A stretch of DNA of 64,000 bases from a bacterium BMS3Bbin13. Lineage in GTDB: Bacteria; Pseudomonadota; Gammaproteobacteria; 21-64-14. Location: positions 1 through 64,000 of the forward strand of contig BDTW01000008.1 of assembly GCA_002897735.1 (NCBI GenBank), given 5' to 3'. Shown here piece after piece: positions 1 to 10,180 of the stretch; position 1 is the stretch's first letter; every line of letters starts with the position of its first letter. The notes under the pieces are model-generated. The model worked only from the letters and a program-made list of their open reading frames with translations. It was not told the origin of the DNA and did not search any database. The position numbers were made by a program, and so were the translations under genes.

Positions 1-44
1 GGGTATCCACTGACTCGGGGTTTCAGAACTTCCTGAATTTTAAC

Positions 45-68
45 GAAAAAGCCGCCATAGGGCGGCTT
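45..68 (-). terminator. Rho-independent terminator of tRNA-fMet
   Basis: Read on the minus strand, 8-bp arms AAGCCGCC and GGCGGCTT enclose a 4-nt loop and run into a T-tract (the A-run at 46-50 on the plus strand). It lies 12 nt beyond the 3' CCA of the tRNA and therefore closes a monocistronic tRNA unit. Confidence 0.85.
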
Positions 69-80
69 CGAGTATTGTAC

Positions 81-157
<77 letters not shown>

Positions 158-169
158 CCAGAGAGCGGC

Positions 170-198
170 ATTCTACCGGCGACGGGACCGGTTTTCAA
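170..198 (-). promoter_or_regulatory. sigma70 promoter of tRNA-fMet
   Basis: On the minus strand a -35 TTGAAA (193-198) and a -10 TAGAAT (170-175) are separated by exactly 17 bp. The expected start is near 163, about 6 nt before the mature tRNA 5' end, and a GC-rich stretch follows the -10, as is common for stable RNA genes. Confidence 0.8.
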
Positions 199-233
199 GC
201 TCCTGCTCCGTCCTGATGATGCCGTGAGGCCGG

Positions 234-2363
234 CTAGAAGCGATAGATATACCCAAGGCTGAGGTATGTCCGACGGTAGCCCGCCGACGAGACACCGGCC
301 AACTGCTTGGAGTCGGTCCGCCCGACCACGAGACGCAGTCCCCCGGCGCCTCCGAGGTCGCGCCCGATACTCGCCCGCCAGAAGTAGAGCCAGTCCGAAC
401 TGCCCGGGTCCTCCGTCAGGCGCCCCATGCCGCCCCGCGCCGCGAGCGCGAAGCCGTGCCAGCGGGTCGAGAAACCGAACGTGGCCCGGTGCTCCCAGTA
501 GGCGCCGGGATTGTAGTAGCCCACCTGCACGTTGGGATTGGAGTCGTTGAAGTAGAGGAAGCTCCACTCGGCAAAGATCCGCGGGTGGAGATGGAACACG
601 CCAAGGACGTGGCTGCGGAAACGCCGGCGGATATTCCGATCGCCGGGGAGGTCATCGAAGATGCCGGCGCCGGCGCCGATGCCGAGATTGAGACGCGGCA
701 GCACCTGCCAGCTCACGTCCGCGTCCAAAGACCGGAAGGTGGCCCGGTTCCGGATCGAGCGGATGTTCTCGATCACCTCGTTGCCCGAGTAGAGGTCTAC
801 GCGCCATAGGTCCGTAGGGATCCACTTGGCGTTGGCCCGCCAGGCGAAGGTCTGCCAATTCGAGTAGTTGCGCACGCCCAGCGCGACCGACGGCCACACC
901 GTACCCCACGGGGTATCGAGGCTGCCGATACGCTGTCCGCCGCTGACCAGCACCTCGTGCCCGTATAGGCGGTTGTCGGCCCGGATCGCAGGATTGTTCT
1001 GTTGCAGTCGCGCCACGCGGTAGGCAAGGCCCAGCCAGCGCGTCGCGCCGAAGTGATATTGCGAGTTGAGTGTCATAGCGACGATGTGCAGCCGATCACT
1101 GTCGGTCGAACCATCCAGGGATGCCGAGACGGTCGGCGCAAGTTCGTGCCGGATATGGCGGCGCAGAACGACATCGGCGCGGGTCCGTGATCCGTCCAGG
1201 GTGGTGAGGGCCAGATCGTCGAAACCCGACCAGTACTGCGCGGTCGCCAGATCGTGGCGCAGGCCGGTGCGCCCGGCGTGTGCGCGCAGCAGCGCGGACA
1301 GGGTCCGCGCCGCCGCGCGGTTGCGCCCGCCCCAATTCTCGAGCCTCGCCAATCCGGCCTGCGCCGCGACATCGCCCGGGTGCCGCCGCAACACCTCGCG
1401 ATAGACCCGCTCGGCCGCGCCGTAGCGCCCCATCCAACCGAGCACCCGTGCCGCACCGTACTGGGCATTACGCCGGTTCGGGCGATGCGCCAGGACCGCC
1501 CGGTACTGGATCAGCGCCTGCCCGGGACGACCGGCATCGGCCAGGGCATCACCGAGCCCGACCCGTGCCCGGACATCCCGTGGGTGACTCGCAAGATATT
1601 CGCGGAACAACGCGATTGCGCGCTCCGCATTCCCCGACCAGGTGAGCTGCCACGCAAGCGGCAGGATCAACGCGCCGCGCCGTTGCGGAGCGACCCGGAT
1701 CGCCCGTTCGTAGAGCGCCGCCGAGCGCGCGTTCCGGTTGTTCCAGCCGGAGACGCGTGCGACCTCGACCAACAGATCCGCATCGTCTGGGCGCACCGCC
1801 AGCAGCTTGCGGTATTCCGCGAGCGCCGGTACATAACGCCGCTCGCGAACCAGCATCCGCGCCACACCGAGGCGCGCACGGGCGTTTCCCGGCTCCCTCG
1901 CGAGCACGGCCCGATAGGCCTGTAACGCAGCGCTTGTGCGCCCGGATGCGGCGCGCGCTTCCGCCAGGCCCAGGCGGGCCTGAAGGGCCCGAGGATGCGC
2001 GCGAAGATATTCATCGAAAAATTCCGCCGCCCGAGCCGGCCGCTTCGCCCAGAGCAATTGCCACGCCAACGACCTCAGGACGTCTCTACGGCGCGCGGGC
2101 GCCACACGCAGGACCCTCTCATACAGCTTCGCCGCCTGCGCGTTCTCGTCGTTCCAGCCGTAGACGCGGGCCGTTTCGATGAGCAGATCCGCATCGCCCG
2201 GCGCTCGTTTCAGGAGGGCCCGGTAGATCGCGAGCGCCGGCCCGTAGTGCCTCTGCTCAACCAGGGCGCGCGCCCGCCGCAGGGGGGCGGCGGGCGCGGC
2301 CTGCACCAGCCCCGTCGCCACGACGGCCCAGACCACGAATCCCGCTACAAGCGCACGCCTCAC
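234..2363 (-). CDS. PgaA-like outer-membrane TPR/beta-barrel exporter
   Basis: A 709-aa protein with a signal peptide (about residues 1-23, ending near AQAAPA), then a long series of TPR-like helical repeats (about 28-370, with recurring NAxARxGxAR and YxxVLRRHPGD patterns), then a C-terminal region rich in alternating aromatic strands that ends in Tyr-Arg-Phe, the terminal Phe typical of outer-membrane barrels. This is the architecture of PgaA (TPR periplasmic domain plus 16-strand porin), which exports poly-N-acetylglucosamine; E. coli PgaA is longer (807 aa). Its start overlaps the stop of the glycosyltransferase gene by 4 nt (ATGA), so the two are translationally coupled. That it exports the polymer made by the upstream synthase is inferred; the polymer itself is not proven. 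Confidence 0.75.
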   Translation of the reverse strand: MRRALVAGFVVWAVVATGLVQAAPAAPLRRARALVEQRHYGPALAIYRALLKRAPGDADLLIETARVYGWNDENAQAAKLYERVLRVAPARRRDVLRSLAWQLLWAKRPARAAEFFDEYLRAHPRALQARLGLAEARAASGRTSAALQAYRAVLAREPGNARARLGVARMLVRERRYVPALAEYRKLLAVRPDDADLLVEVARVSGWNNRNARSAALYERAIRVAPQRRGALILPLAWQLTWSGNAERAIALFREYLASHPRDVRARVGLGDALADAGRPGQALIQYRAVLAHRPNRRNAQYGAARVLGWMGRYGAAERVYREVLRRHPGDVAAQAGLARLENWGGRNRAAARTLSALLRAHAGRTGLRHDLATAQYWSGFDDLALTTLDGSRTRADVVLRRHIRHELAPTVSASLDGSTDSDRLHIVAMTLNSQYHFGATRWLGLAYRVARLQQNNPAIRADNRLYGHEVLVSGGQRIGSLDTPWGTVWPSVALGVRNYSNWQTFAWRANAKWIPTDLWRVDLYSGNEVIENIRSIRNRATFRSLDADVSWQVLPRLNLGIGAGAGIFDDLPGDRNIRRRFRSHVLGVFHLHPRIFAEWSFLYFNDSNPNVQVGYYNPGAYWEHRATFGFSTRWHGFALAARGGMGRLTEDPGSSDWLYFWRASIGRDLGGAGGLRLVVGRTDSKQLAGVSSAGYRRTYLSLGYIYRF

Positions 2364-3631
2364 GGCCCTTCACCCCGTATCGAATCGCGTTCCGTATCCC
2401 AGCGCACGGGCCTGCGGGCCGGGTGCCGGAAGAGCGCCGGAAGAGCGATCACCGTGGTGATCGACATGATCATCCAGTAAATAATGGGATAGAAGACCGC
2501 ATAGGGGTAGTAGTGCAGCGTCTCCGGATCGTAGCGCCGGTCCATCAGGGTCCCGATGAGGATCTGGATCAATGCGAAGGTGGCGATCAACATGCCCCAG
2601 AGATTCGGGATCGGGTGTGCGCCCACCGGCGGATAACCGACGCTGTAGGAGACGATCCACAGGATGGTCAGTATCACGAAGCACACCGCCCAGATCGTGG
2701 ACAGCACCGCCTCGATGAACACCGGCCACAGCCGCCGGTAGCGCCAGCCCAGGATCACGTCGTGATGGCGGCGCAACACCTGCATCAATCCATGGGCCCA
2801 GCGCAGACGCTGTTTCACCAAACCGCGGAACGTGGAAGGAACGCGCATCAACAGGACCGCGTTGGGTTCGTAGCGCACGTCCCAGAATCGCTTCTGGAGC
2901 TTCCAGGTCAGGTCGATGTCTTCGGTAGGCATGTCGGGACTGAAACCGCCGACGTCCGTCAATGCGGACTTTCGGAATGCGGTCACGACTCCCGACACCG
3001 TCAGAATCCGGCCCCAGACGCGCTGCGAACGCCGCAGCAGGCTCACGATGGAAGTGAATTCGATGAGTTGCAGACGACACAGCAGCGAGCCCACGTTGTA
3101 CACGCGCGGATTGCCGGTCACCGCGGCGACGCGCGGGCTTTCGAAGTGCGGAACCATGTAGCGCAGGGACTGGGGTTGCGGTTCGGCATCCGCATCCATG
3201 ATCAGCACGATCTCCCCGTTGAGGCACGGCAGGGCGTCATTGAGCGCCAGGGCCTTGCCCTCGTTCTCCTCCTTACGGATCAGGCGCGCGCGCCCGCGCC
3301 CTACGTATTCGCGCACGACGGCGGCGGTCGCATCGGTGGAACCGTCGTCGACGACCACCACCTCCAGGGCCGGGTAATCGAGCGTACACGCGGCCTCCAG
3401 AGCGCGTCCGATCACGTCTTCCTCGTTGTGCGCGGCGATGAGCACGGAGACCATCGGAGTACGGTTCAATGGGAGCGGTTCGGAGTCTTTCTCGCGACGA
3501 AACCAGAAGAAGGACGAGGTCGTCATCCAGACGACGCTGGTAAAGATGGGGTACACGGCGAAGAACACCAGCGTGACAATGTAGAAATCAGTGTGCTGGA
3601 CCGCCGCAAGGAACCGCACGGTTTCGTTCAT
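2360..3631 (-). CDS. PgaC-like processive GT2 glycosyltransferase
   Basis: A 423-aa inner-membrane synthase. It has one or two N-terminal membrane segments (about 15-40), a GT-A domain with VVVDDGSTD (nucleotide binding), MDADAE (DxD, metal), TEDIDLTW (catalytic base) and QRLRWAHG (the QxxRW motif of processive synthases), then several C-terminal membrane helices. These are the marks of PgaC/IcaA poly-beta-1,6-GlcNAc synthases (E. coli PgaC 441 aa). The start at 3631 is preferred over a longer frame: it gives the family N-terminus, has GGAAGG upstream and overlaps the stop of the preceding gene as TGATG. In E. coli PgaC works with PgaD under c-di-GMP control; the adjacent PgaD-like gene supports the same arrangement here. 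Confidence 0.85.
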   Translation of the reverse strand: MNETVRFLAAVQHTDFYIVTLVFFAVYPIFTSVVWMTTSSFFWFRREKDSEPLPLNRTPMVSVLIAAHNEEDVIGRALEAACTLDYPALEVVVVDDGSTDATAAVVREYVGRGRARLIRKEENEGKALALNDALPCLNGEIVLIMDADAEPQPQSLRYMVPHFESPRVAAVTGNPRVYNVGSLLCRLQLIEFTSIVSLLRRSQRVWGRILTVSGVVTAFRKSALTDVGGFSPDMPTEDIDLTWKLQKRFWDVRYEPNAVLLMRVPSTFRGLVKQRLRWAHGLMQVLRRHHDVILGWRYRRLWPVFIEAVLSTIWAVCFVILTILWIVSYSVGYPPVGAHPIPNLWGMLIATFALIQILIGTLMDRRYDPETLHYYPYAVFYPIIYWMIMSITTVIALPALFRHPARRPVRWDTERDSIRGEGP

Positions 3632-4014
3632 CAGGAGGCCCTTCCCGCCGCGGGCGGCCCGTAGCGCTTCACATCGCCTTCGGAGCGGATGCCGACCTCG
3701 GCGGCACCCCGTGCCCATTCCCAGTCCGCCTCGATCCGTCGTCCCTCCCAGTCCGTGTCATACCGGGTGGAGGCCTGCAGAGAGGTGCGCCGGGCGTTTC
3801 TGGCCCGATACAAGTGCAAATTGTGCAGGATCCAGAACAAGGTGACCGCCGGGACGACGATCACGATGATCGGAATGACCACGAACAGCGGTCCAAGGCC
3901 GGTCGGTCCCCTGAGGACTTTCCACCAAAAGCCGAAGTACACGACCCATCCCAGCAGCACGAGCAGCACATGCCACAGGCGCCGCCAAACGGGACGCAGG
4001 GGTTCACGCTTCAT
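3631..4014 (-). CDS. PgaD-like small membrane partner of the synthase
   Basis: A 127-aa protein with two membrane helices (about residues 12-31 and 42-65), a WILHN motif after the second helix and a hydrophilic C-terminal tail. Size, topology and position immediately before the PgaC-like gene match PgaD (137 aa in E. coli), the accessory subunit that forms a c-di-GMP-sensing complex with PgaC. The start at 4014 is chosen because GGGAG lies about 8 nt upstream. It is the first gene of the operon. Sequence similarity is weak, as is usual for PgaD, so the call leans on context. Confidence 0.7.
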   Translation of the reverse strand: MKREPLRPVWRRLWHVLLVLLGWVVYFGFWWKVLRGPTGLGPLFVVIPIIVIVVPAVTLFWILHNLHLYRARNARRTSLQASTRYDTDWEGRRIEADWEWARGAAEVGIRSEGDVKRYGPPAAGRAS

Positions 4015-4801
4015 GACGATCTCCCGGTACGAGCGACAGTCGGCCGGAACGCGGACGGCCACGGGCCGTGCGAGACCCCCCGGCGTGCAGTCGGGCGGGC
4101 ACCCAGTGTCGGGAGGACAAGCGGATTCATGATGATCAGCCTGTTGTTATTCTTGCCGGGCCGACGGACCCGAAGAACCATGATCCGACACCGGCACGGC
4201 CGCTGTACAGTCCCGATGGAGACCGTCCAGGGACACGATCCGGGATTCTGCGCGCGCACCCGTCAGCGAAAACGGTATCGCGTCATCGGCCGGCACACCA
4301 AAATTGTACGCCGGTACTGCGCACATCCCTGTAGTCCGACGGGTGCTCTGCGTAGCTGCGCCGGTATGCCTGTAGCCGACTACCTGTGGGGGCGCCGCCC
4401 CGATAAAGAGCGACGGCGGGCAATCCGCACCATACTTCGCATCGAACCACGCCTTTGTGTGGTTGCCCCCGCCGATCCGAAGCACTCCGGACCGAGTGTG
4501 CATGGAGACCTACCCATCCGAGCGCCGGCTCGTTCGCCCCGTCTTCGCGGGGATGCGGGGATATTGAAGCGATTTCAGCTTACGCCGAATTCCCGTCATG
4601 GGCAAAATTCTTGTGGAAAAATTCCGTAATACCCTGTTTCATAACTTTTAGGGTACATTTTTCGGGTATACGAAGACGAATGCGCGTAGAACCCGGGCGG
4701 GTGAGGAACCGCCGGAAGGTCCGTCGTCAGACCGGAAACCATGAAAATTTCAACGGGCGCCCCGCGCCGGCGGCGTGGGGCCCACCCAGGGCCGCAGGGC
4801 G
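4015..4801. other. 787-bp gene-free region between nuoN and the pga-like operon
   Basis: No convincing protein gene is present; the open frames have no family resemblance. On the minus strand, which would be the 5' leader of the pgaD-like gene, segments can fold: CGGCGGG near 4480 can pair with CCCGCCG near 4417 around an inner hairpin (CCAC/GTGG). An AT-rich stretch (about 4600-4680) that could hold the promoter contains a 6-bp inverted repeat TACCCT (4630-4635) / AGGGTA (4650-4655). I could not match the leader to a known riboswitch class. Confidence 0.4.
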
Positions 4802-6253
4802 CTACCGCAGAGCGGCGATACACCAACCCATAAGCAGACTCGGATAGAGCCCGAGGCCCAGGAGCAGCAGGCCGTTGGCGCTCAGGACGAGGCGCATGTC
4901 GAGGCCCGCCGAGATCGGCTCCCGATCGACGGGCGAATCGAAGTACATCAGCTTGACGACCCGCAGGTAGTAAAAAGCGCCGATCAGGGAGAAGAACACC
5001 GCCACCACCGCCAGCCAGGTCTGGTGGATGTCGACCACCGCCGCCAGGACCGCCAGCTTGGCATAGAACCCGGCGGTCGGCGGCACACCCGCCATCGAGA
5101 ACATGACGAGCAGCATCATGAAGGCAAACCAGGGGCTTCGCTCGTTGAGCCCCTTGAAGTCGTCCAGGCGCTCGGCCTCGAATCCGGAACGACTCAACAG
5201 GATAACGATGCCAAAGGCGGCCAGCGACATCAGTGCATAGATCACGGCATAGAACATGGCGGCGGAGTACCCGGCCCGGGTACCGGCCAGGAGCCCCAGG
5301 AGCAGGAACCCCATGTGCGAGATCGTCGAATAGGCCAGCATCCGTTTGATATTGGTCTGCGCGATGGCGATGACGTTCCCGACCGCCAGCGACAACACCG
5401 CGAGCACCATGAGCATCGGCCCCCAACTCACCTGCAGCGGCCCCAGGGTATCGACCAGAAGCCGCATGGCCATCGCGAAGGCCGCGATCTTGGGCGCGGC
5501 GCCCAGATACAGGGTCACCGGCGTCGGTGCACCGTGGTAGACATCGGGAATCCACATGTGGAACGGCGCCGCCCCGAACTTGAAGGCCACCCCCACCAGG
5601 ACGAAGGCCAGCGCGAACACCAGCGCCTTGTTCTCCCCGAGGTGGTGGCGGGCGAAGTCCGCCACCTGCGCCATATTGAGGGTCCCCGTAAGCCCGTACA
5701 ACAGCGACAACCCGTAGAGCAGGATTCCCGATGCCAGGGCGCTCAGGACGAAATACTTCATGGCCGCCTCGGAGGCCTGCAGCGAATCCCGGTTAAAGGC
5801 CACCATCGTATACAGTGAGAGCGAGAACAGCTCCAACCCGAGGTAGATGGTCAACAGGCTGTGCGCCGAGACGATGACCATCATGCCCAACATGCCGAAC
5901 AGCCCCAGGACGTAATACTCGCCCTTGAGCAGCCCCCGCTCCTGTAGATAACCGCGCGAATACAGGAACACCACGCCGGTCAAAACGTATATGGGGAGCT
6001 TGAGGAAATTCCCCAACGGATCGCTGATGAAGGATCCGCCGAAGGTCAAATGCGACCCCGCCGGTTCCAGCCACAAGGTCAGGGCGAACGCGCCGATCAC
6101 CGTCACCTGCGCGAGGAAGTAGCTGAACCCGCGTCGCTCCTCGTCCAGGAACAAGTCGACAATCAAGATCAAGCAGGCCATGCCCAAGACGAACATCTCG
6201 GGCACCACCAGCAGGAAGTTCGGCGACTCCAACGTCATTTCCGTTTCCGCCAC
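4802..6253 (-). CDS. nuoN: NADH-quinone oxidoreductase subunit N
   Basis: A 483-aa antiporter-like membrane subunit of respiratory complex I, last gene of the nuo operon. It has about 14 hydrophobic helices, the conserved broken-helix region near LSLYTMVAF, and the lysine-containing [10 protein letters not shown] and [15 protein letters not shown] motifs shared by NuoL/M/N that belong to the proton path. The length equals that of E. coli NuoN (about 485 aa). It is 25 bp downstream of nuoM. Confidence 0.97.
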   Translation of the reverse strand: MAETEMTLESPNFLLVVPEMFVLGMACLILIVDLFLDEERRGFSYFLAQVTVIGAFALTLWLEPAGSHLTFGGSFISDPLGNFLKLPIYVLTGVVFLYSRGYLQERGLLKGEYYVLGLFGMLGMMVIVSAHSLLTIYLGLELFSLSLYTMVAFNRDSLQASEAAMKYFVLSALASGILLYGLSLLYGLTGTLNMAQVADFARHHLGENKALVFALAFVLVGVAFKFGAAPFHMWIPDVYHGAPTPVTLYLGAAPKIAAFAMAMRLLVDTLGPLQVSWGPMLMVLAVLSLAVGNVIAIAQTNIKRMLAYSTISHMGFLLLGLLAGTRAGYSAAMFYAVIYALMSLAAFGIVILLSRSGFEAERLDDFKGLNERSPWFAFMMLLVMFSMAGVPPTAGFYAKLAVLAAVVDIHQTWLAVVAVFFSLIGAFYYLRVVKLMYFDSPVDREPISAGLDMRLVLSANGLLLLGLGLYPSLLMGWCIAALR

Positions 6254-6278
6254 CGGTTCATTTGTGCAGCCCCCGCGA

Positions 6279-7793
6279 TCAAAGCTTCGAAATCATGATG
6301 TGGCTAAGCAGATTCTGGACCGACATATGCGTCACGTCGATCAGCGGCGCCGGCCAAACTCCGAGAGCGAGCACCGCGACCGCCAGCAGGCCCAGCACCA
6401 GGAACTCCCGGCCGTCCAGATCCTGGAGTGCGTCGACGCGCTCGTTGGCCACGGCGCCGAAGATCACCCGCTTGACCATCCAAAGGGTATAGGCGGCACC
6501 CGTCACCAATGCGGTCGCCAGCAGCACCGCGTACCAGATGTCGGCCCTGACACTCGCCAGGATGATCATGAACTCGCCCACGAAGCCCGACGTCCCCGGA
6601 AGGCCGGAGTTGGCCATGGCGAAGAAGACGGCCAGAGCGGCGAACACCGGCATCCTGTTGACCACCCCGCCGTAGTCGGCGATCGCTCGACTGTGCATCC
6701 GCTCGTACAACACCCCCACACTCAGGAACAGCGCCCCCGAGATGAACCCATGGGAGACCATCTGCACGATCCCGCCTTCGACCGCCAAGACCGCCCCGTT
6801 GAGAGACTTGGTGCTCGCATAGATCGCGAACGGGATGAAGAAGGCGAGCGTCACAAAGCCCATATGGGCGATCGACGAGTACGCAATGAGCTTCTTCATG
6901 TCCTTCTGCACCATGGCGACGAGGCTGATGTACACCACCGCCACCAGCGACAGTGCGATCATCAACCACGCCAGCCGATGGCTGGCGTCCGGCGTGATCG
7001 GAAGGCTGAAACGCAGGAAGCCGTAGGCGCCGATCTTCAGCATGATCGCCGCCAGGATGACCGACCCACCCGTCGGCGCTTCCACGTGTGCGTCCGGCAA
7101 CCAGGTATGGACCGGCCACATCGGCACCTTCACTGCGAACGCCAGCAGGAAGGCGATGAAGATCAACAATTGCTCGTTCATCGTGAGCTTGAGCGTCTGG
7201 AAGTCGAGGATCGAGAAACTGCCGCTCCGAAAGTGCAGGTAGATCAGCGCGACGAGCATGAGCACCGATCCGAGGAAGGTGTACAAAAAGAACTTGATGG
7301 TCGCATAGACACGCCGCGGCCCGCCCCAGATCCCGATGATCAGGAACATCGGGATGAGCATGCTCTCCCAGAACACATAGAACAGGATCGCATCCAGGGC
7401 CGAGAACACCCCGATTATCACCCCCTCCATGATCAGGAACGCCGCCATATACTGCGCGACCCGCTTCTGGATCGAAACCCACCCGACGATCACGACCAGC
7501 ACAGTCATGAAACTGGTCAGCAGGATCAACGGCATCGAAATGCCGTCCACGCCGAGCGAGTAGTAGATGTTGAAGGCCGGGATCCACGGCAAGTGCTCCC
7601 GGAACTGCATCTGCGCCGTAGTGACATCGAACCCGATATACAGCGGGAGCGTCAGCAGGAATGTGACAAGCGCGAAGAGCACGGCGATCCGCCGCGCGCC
7701 GTCCGGCGCCTTGTCCCCGGAGAGCAGCACCAGCACGCCGCCGACGATGGGCGTCCAGATCGCCAGACTCAGCCAGGGGATATGATAAAACAC
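6279..7793 (-). CDS. nuoM: NADH-quinone oxidoreductase subunit M
   Basis: A 504-aa antiporter-like proton-pumping subunit of complex I. Visible family motifs are [29 protein letters not shown] with the conserved Lys and Asp, and [17 protein letters not shown]. About 14 membrane helices. It lies between nuoL (18-bp gap) and nuoN. Length is standard for the family. Confidence 0.97.
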   Translation of the reverse strand: MFYHIPWLSLAIWTPIVGGVLVLLSGDKAPDGARRIAVLFALVTFLLTLPLYIGFDVTTAQMQFREHLPWIPAFNIYYSLGVDGISMPLILLTSFMTVLVVIVGWVSIQKRVAQYMAAFLIMEGVIIGVFSALDAILFYVFWESMLIPMFLIIGIWGGPRRVYATIKFFLYTFLGSVLMLVALIYLHFRSGSFSILDFQTLKLTMNEQLLIFIAFLLAFAVKVPMWPVHTWLPDAHVEAPTGGSVILAAIMLKIGAYGFLRFSLPITPDASHRLAWLMIALSLVAVVYISLVAMVQKDMKKLIAYSSIAHMGFVTLAFFIPFAIYASTKSLNGAVLAVEGGIVQMVSHGFISGALFLSVGVLYERMHSRAIADYGGVVNRMPVFAALAVFFAMANSGLPGTSGFVGEFMIILASVRADIWYAVLLATALVTGAAYTLWMVKRVIFGAVANERVDALQDLDGREFLVLGLLAVAVLALGVWPAPLIDVTHMSVQNLLSHIMISKL

Positions 7794-7811
7794 CGATTCG
7801 TTCCTTTCCCG

Positions 7812-9764
7812 TCAGCGGATCACGAACCAGCTCAGAAGCAGCAGCAGGCCGACGAGCATCGTGAATGCATAGTGATACAGAAAACCGGTCTGGATACGCC
7901 GCGAGACCGATGCCCAGCGCCCCACGAGCCACGCGCTGCCGTTGACCATCAACCCGTCGATCAACCGCACGTCGCCGATGCGCCACAGCGCCCGACCAAC
8001 CCCCCTGCCCCCCGCGGCCACGACCTTCTCGTTGAAGTCATCGAACCAGTACTTGTGCTCCAGCACGTAGTACAGCGGGGCAAGCGCCCGGCGCAGGACC
8101 CCGGCCAGCGCCGGGCGCAGCCAGTACACCACCCACATCAGGAAGATGCCGCCGACGGCGAGCCAGAACGCCGGGGTGTGAATGGAGTCCCCCGCCATGG
8201 CCCCCGCCCCGTGGAACTCCCGCCCGACCTTCGCCAGCACGTCGTGCGCGGGCAGGACCTGGATGGAATTGCCGAAATAGTTGCCGAAGAGGATCGGCTT
8301 GATGGTGAACCAACCCACGAGCGCGGAAGGGATCGCGAGCATGATCAAGGGAATGGTAATCACCGCGGGGGACTCCCGCAGATGTTTGCGTGTAGGTTCG
8401 TCCATGCGCTCCTTGCCGTGGAAGACCAGGAAAAACATGCGGAAGGTATAGAGCGCCGTGACGAACACCCCCCCCAAGACGCAATAGTACGCGAACTCCG
8501 CACCCGGCAACTGCGAGGCCTGCACCGCCGCGATGATCGAATCCTTGGAAAAGAACCCGGCGAAGGGCGGAATCCCGCACAGGGCCAGCGCCCCGATCAG
8601 AAACGTAATATAGGTGATGGGCATGTACTTGCGCAGCCCGCCCATGTTCCGCATGTCCTGGTCGTGGTGCATCGCGATGATCACGGAACCCGCGCCGAGG
8701 AACAACAGCGCCTTGAAGAAGGCATGGGTCATCAGGTGGAAGATGGCCGCCGCATACGCCGAGGCACCCAGCGCCGCGGTCATGTATCCGAGCTGCGAGA
8801 TCGTCGAATAGGCGATCACCCGTTTGATGTCGGTCTGCACTATGCCGACCAACCCCATGAAGAACGCCGTCGCACCGCCCAGGACCAGCACGACGTTGAG
8901 GGCCGTCGCCGAATGCTCGAACAGGGGCGAGAGTCGCGCCACCATGAAGATCCCGGCGGTCACCATGGTCGCGGCGTGGATCAGTGCGGAGATCGGTGTC
9001 GGGCCCTCCATGGAATCGGGGAGCCAGACGTGCAGCGGGATCTGTGCGGACTTGGCCGTCGCGCCCACGAACAACAACAGGCAAATCAGCGTGACGACCG
9101 ACCAACTCGTCCCCGGAATCACATGTATGCTCAGATCGGCGACCAGCGGGGCGGCACGGAAGACCGATTCGTAGTTCAGCGTATTGAAATACATCACCAC
9201 CAGCGCGATTCCGAGCACGAATGCGAAGTCCCCGACCCGATTGACCAGGAACGCCTTGAGCGCCGCGAAGTTCGCCGACTCCCGCTCGTACCAGAACCCG
9301 ATCAGCAGATAGGAGACCAGCCCCACCCCTTCCCAGCCGAAGAAGAGCTGCAGGAAGTTGTTGGCCATCACGAGCATCAGCATCGCGAAAGTGAAAAGCG
9401 CGATATAGCTGAAAAACCGCTTGTAGCCGGGGTCGCCGCGCAGATAGCCGATGGTGTAGATGTGGACCGCCAGGGACACGAAGGTCACCACGGTGATCAT
9501 CAACGCCGTCAGCCGGTCCACGAGAAAGCCGATCTCGAAGTGGATGCCGCCCGCGACCATCCATGTATAGATCGAGCCGTCGAAAGGCGGCGCACCGTCG
9601 AACAGGACGTGCTTGAGGACGAGCAGCGACAGGAGAAACGAAACCGCAACGCTCAGAGTGGCGACCCAGTGCGCACCGCTGCGTCCGACCCAGCGCCCGA
9701 ACAGGCCCGCGATCACGGCTCCGGCGAGCGGAGCCAGCACGATCGCCAAATAGATATTCTCCAT
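7812..9764 (-). CDS. nuoL: NADH-quinone oxidoreductase subunit L
   Basis: A 650-aa subunit, the largest antiporter-like protein of complex I, with the long C-terminal lateral helix (about residues 520-570) followed by a last membrane helix. Family motifs include FFGWEGVGLVSYLLIGFW, KSAQIPLHVWLPDSMEGPTP and DIKRVIAYSTISQLGYM. The start is set at the ATG 9764, with GAAGGAC 9 nt upstream. A GTG nine bases earlier (9773) directly abuts this Shine-Dalgarno sequence and is less likely. Confidence 0.96.
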   Translation of the reverse strand: MENIYLAIVLAPLAGAVIAGLFGRWVGRSGAHWVATLSVAVSFLLSLLVLKHVLFDGAPPFDGSIYTWMVAGGIHFEIGFLVDRLTALMITVVTFVSLAVHIYTIGYLRGDPGYKRFFSYIALFTFAMLMLVMANNFLQLFFGWEGVGLVSYLLIGFWYERESANFAALKAFLVNRVGDFAFVLGIALVVMYFNTLNYESVFRAAPLVADLSIHVIPGTSWSVVTLICLLLFVGATAKSAQIPLHVWLPDSMEGPTPISALIHAATMVTAGIFMVARLSPLFEHSATALNVVLVLGGATAFFMGLVGIVQTDIKRVIAYSTISQLGYMTAALGASAYAAAIFHLMTHAFFKALLFLGAGSVIIAMHHDQDMRNMGGLRKYMPITYITFLIGALALCGIPPFAGFFSKDSIIAAVQASQLPGAEFAYYCVLGGVFVTALYTFRMFFLVFHGKERMDEPTRKHLRESPAVITIPLIMLAIPSALVGWFTIKPILFGNYFGNSIQVLPAHDVLAKVGREFHGAGAMAGDSIHTPAFWLAVGGIFLMWVVYWLRPALAGVLRRALAPLYYVLEHKYWFDDFNEKVVAAGGRGVGRALWRIGDVRLIDGLMVNGSAWLVGRWASVSRRIQTGFLYHYAFTMLVGLLLLLSWFVIR

Positions 9765-9792
9765 GCCCGACACGTCCTTCGTTGCCCCCCGG

Positions 9793-10098
9793 TCAGCCCT
9801 TCAGCGAATCGATGTCTTCGACGTTGATCGACCGGCGGTTACGGAACAGCACCACCAGAATGGCGAGGCCGATCGCCGACTCGGCGGCGGCCACGGTGAG
9901 GATGAAGAGTACGAAGATCTGTCCCGCGGCGTTGCCCAAGAAATGCGAGAAGGCGATGAAATTCATATTGGCCGCGAGCAACATCAGCTCGATCGACATC
10001 AGCAGCACGATCACGTTCTTGCGGTTGATGAAGATCCCCGCCACCCCGATACAGAAGAGCACGGCCCCCAACACCAGATACTCCTGCAGCGTGATCAT
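9793..10098 (-). CDS. nuoK: NADH-quinone oxidoreductase subunit K
   Basis: A 101-aa subunit with three membrane helices and the conserved glutamates of the E-channel (in SIELML and [10 protein letters not shown]). The start at 10098 gives the universal family N-terminus ([11 protein letters not shown]) and the standard length; a longer in-frame extension to 10149 is rejected. Confidence 0.96.
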   Translation of the reverse strand: MITLQEYLVLGAVLFCIGVAGIFINRKNVIVLLMSIELMLLAANMNFIAFSHFLGNAAGQIFVLFILTVAAAESAIGLAILVVLFRNRRSINVEDIDSLKG

Positions 10099-10180
10099 GA
10101 GCGACACGCGCCCCCCGCCGCCGGCACCGTACCCGACCCGCCGCCCCACGTCCGGCCGCCGCCGTGATCCACGAGTCCCA

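Noticed and set aside
4380-4490. c-di-GMP (GEMM) riboswitch upstream of the pga-like operon
   Set aside because: A GAUGCGAAG stretch recalls part of the core, but the other conserved segments and the tetraloop/receptor layout are missing.
4147-4503. 118-codon open frame in the nuoN-pgaD gap
   Set aside because: It has no good ribosome binding site and no family resemblance, and it overlaps the region that can fold as RNA.
6180-9827. A 1215-codon open frame on the plus strand opposite nuoM and nuoL
   Set aside because: It has a low-complexity His/Asp/Gln/Arg-rich composition typical of the antisense of GC-rich membrane-protein genes, no domain resemblance, and it lies opposite two certain nuo genes.
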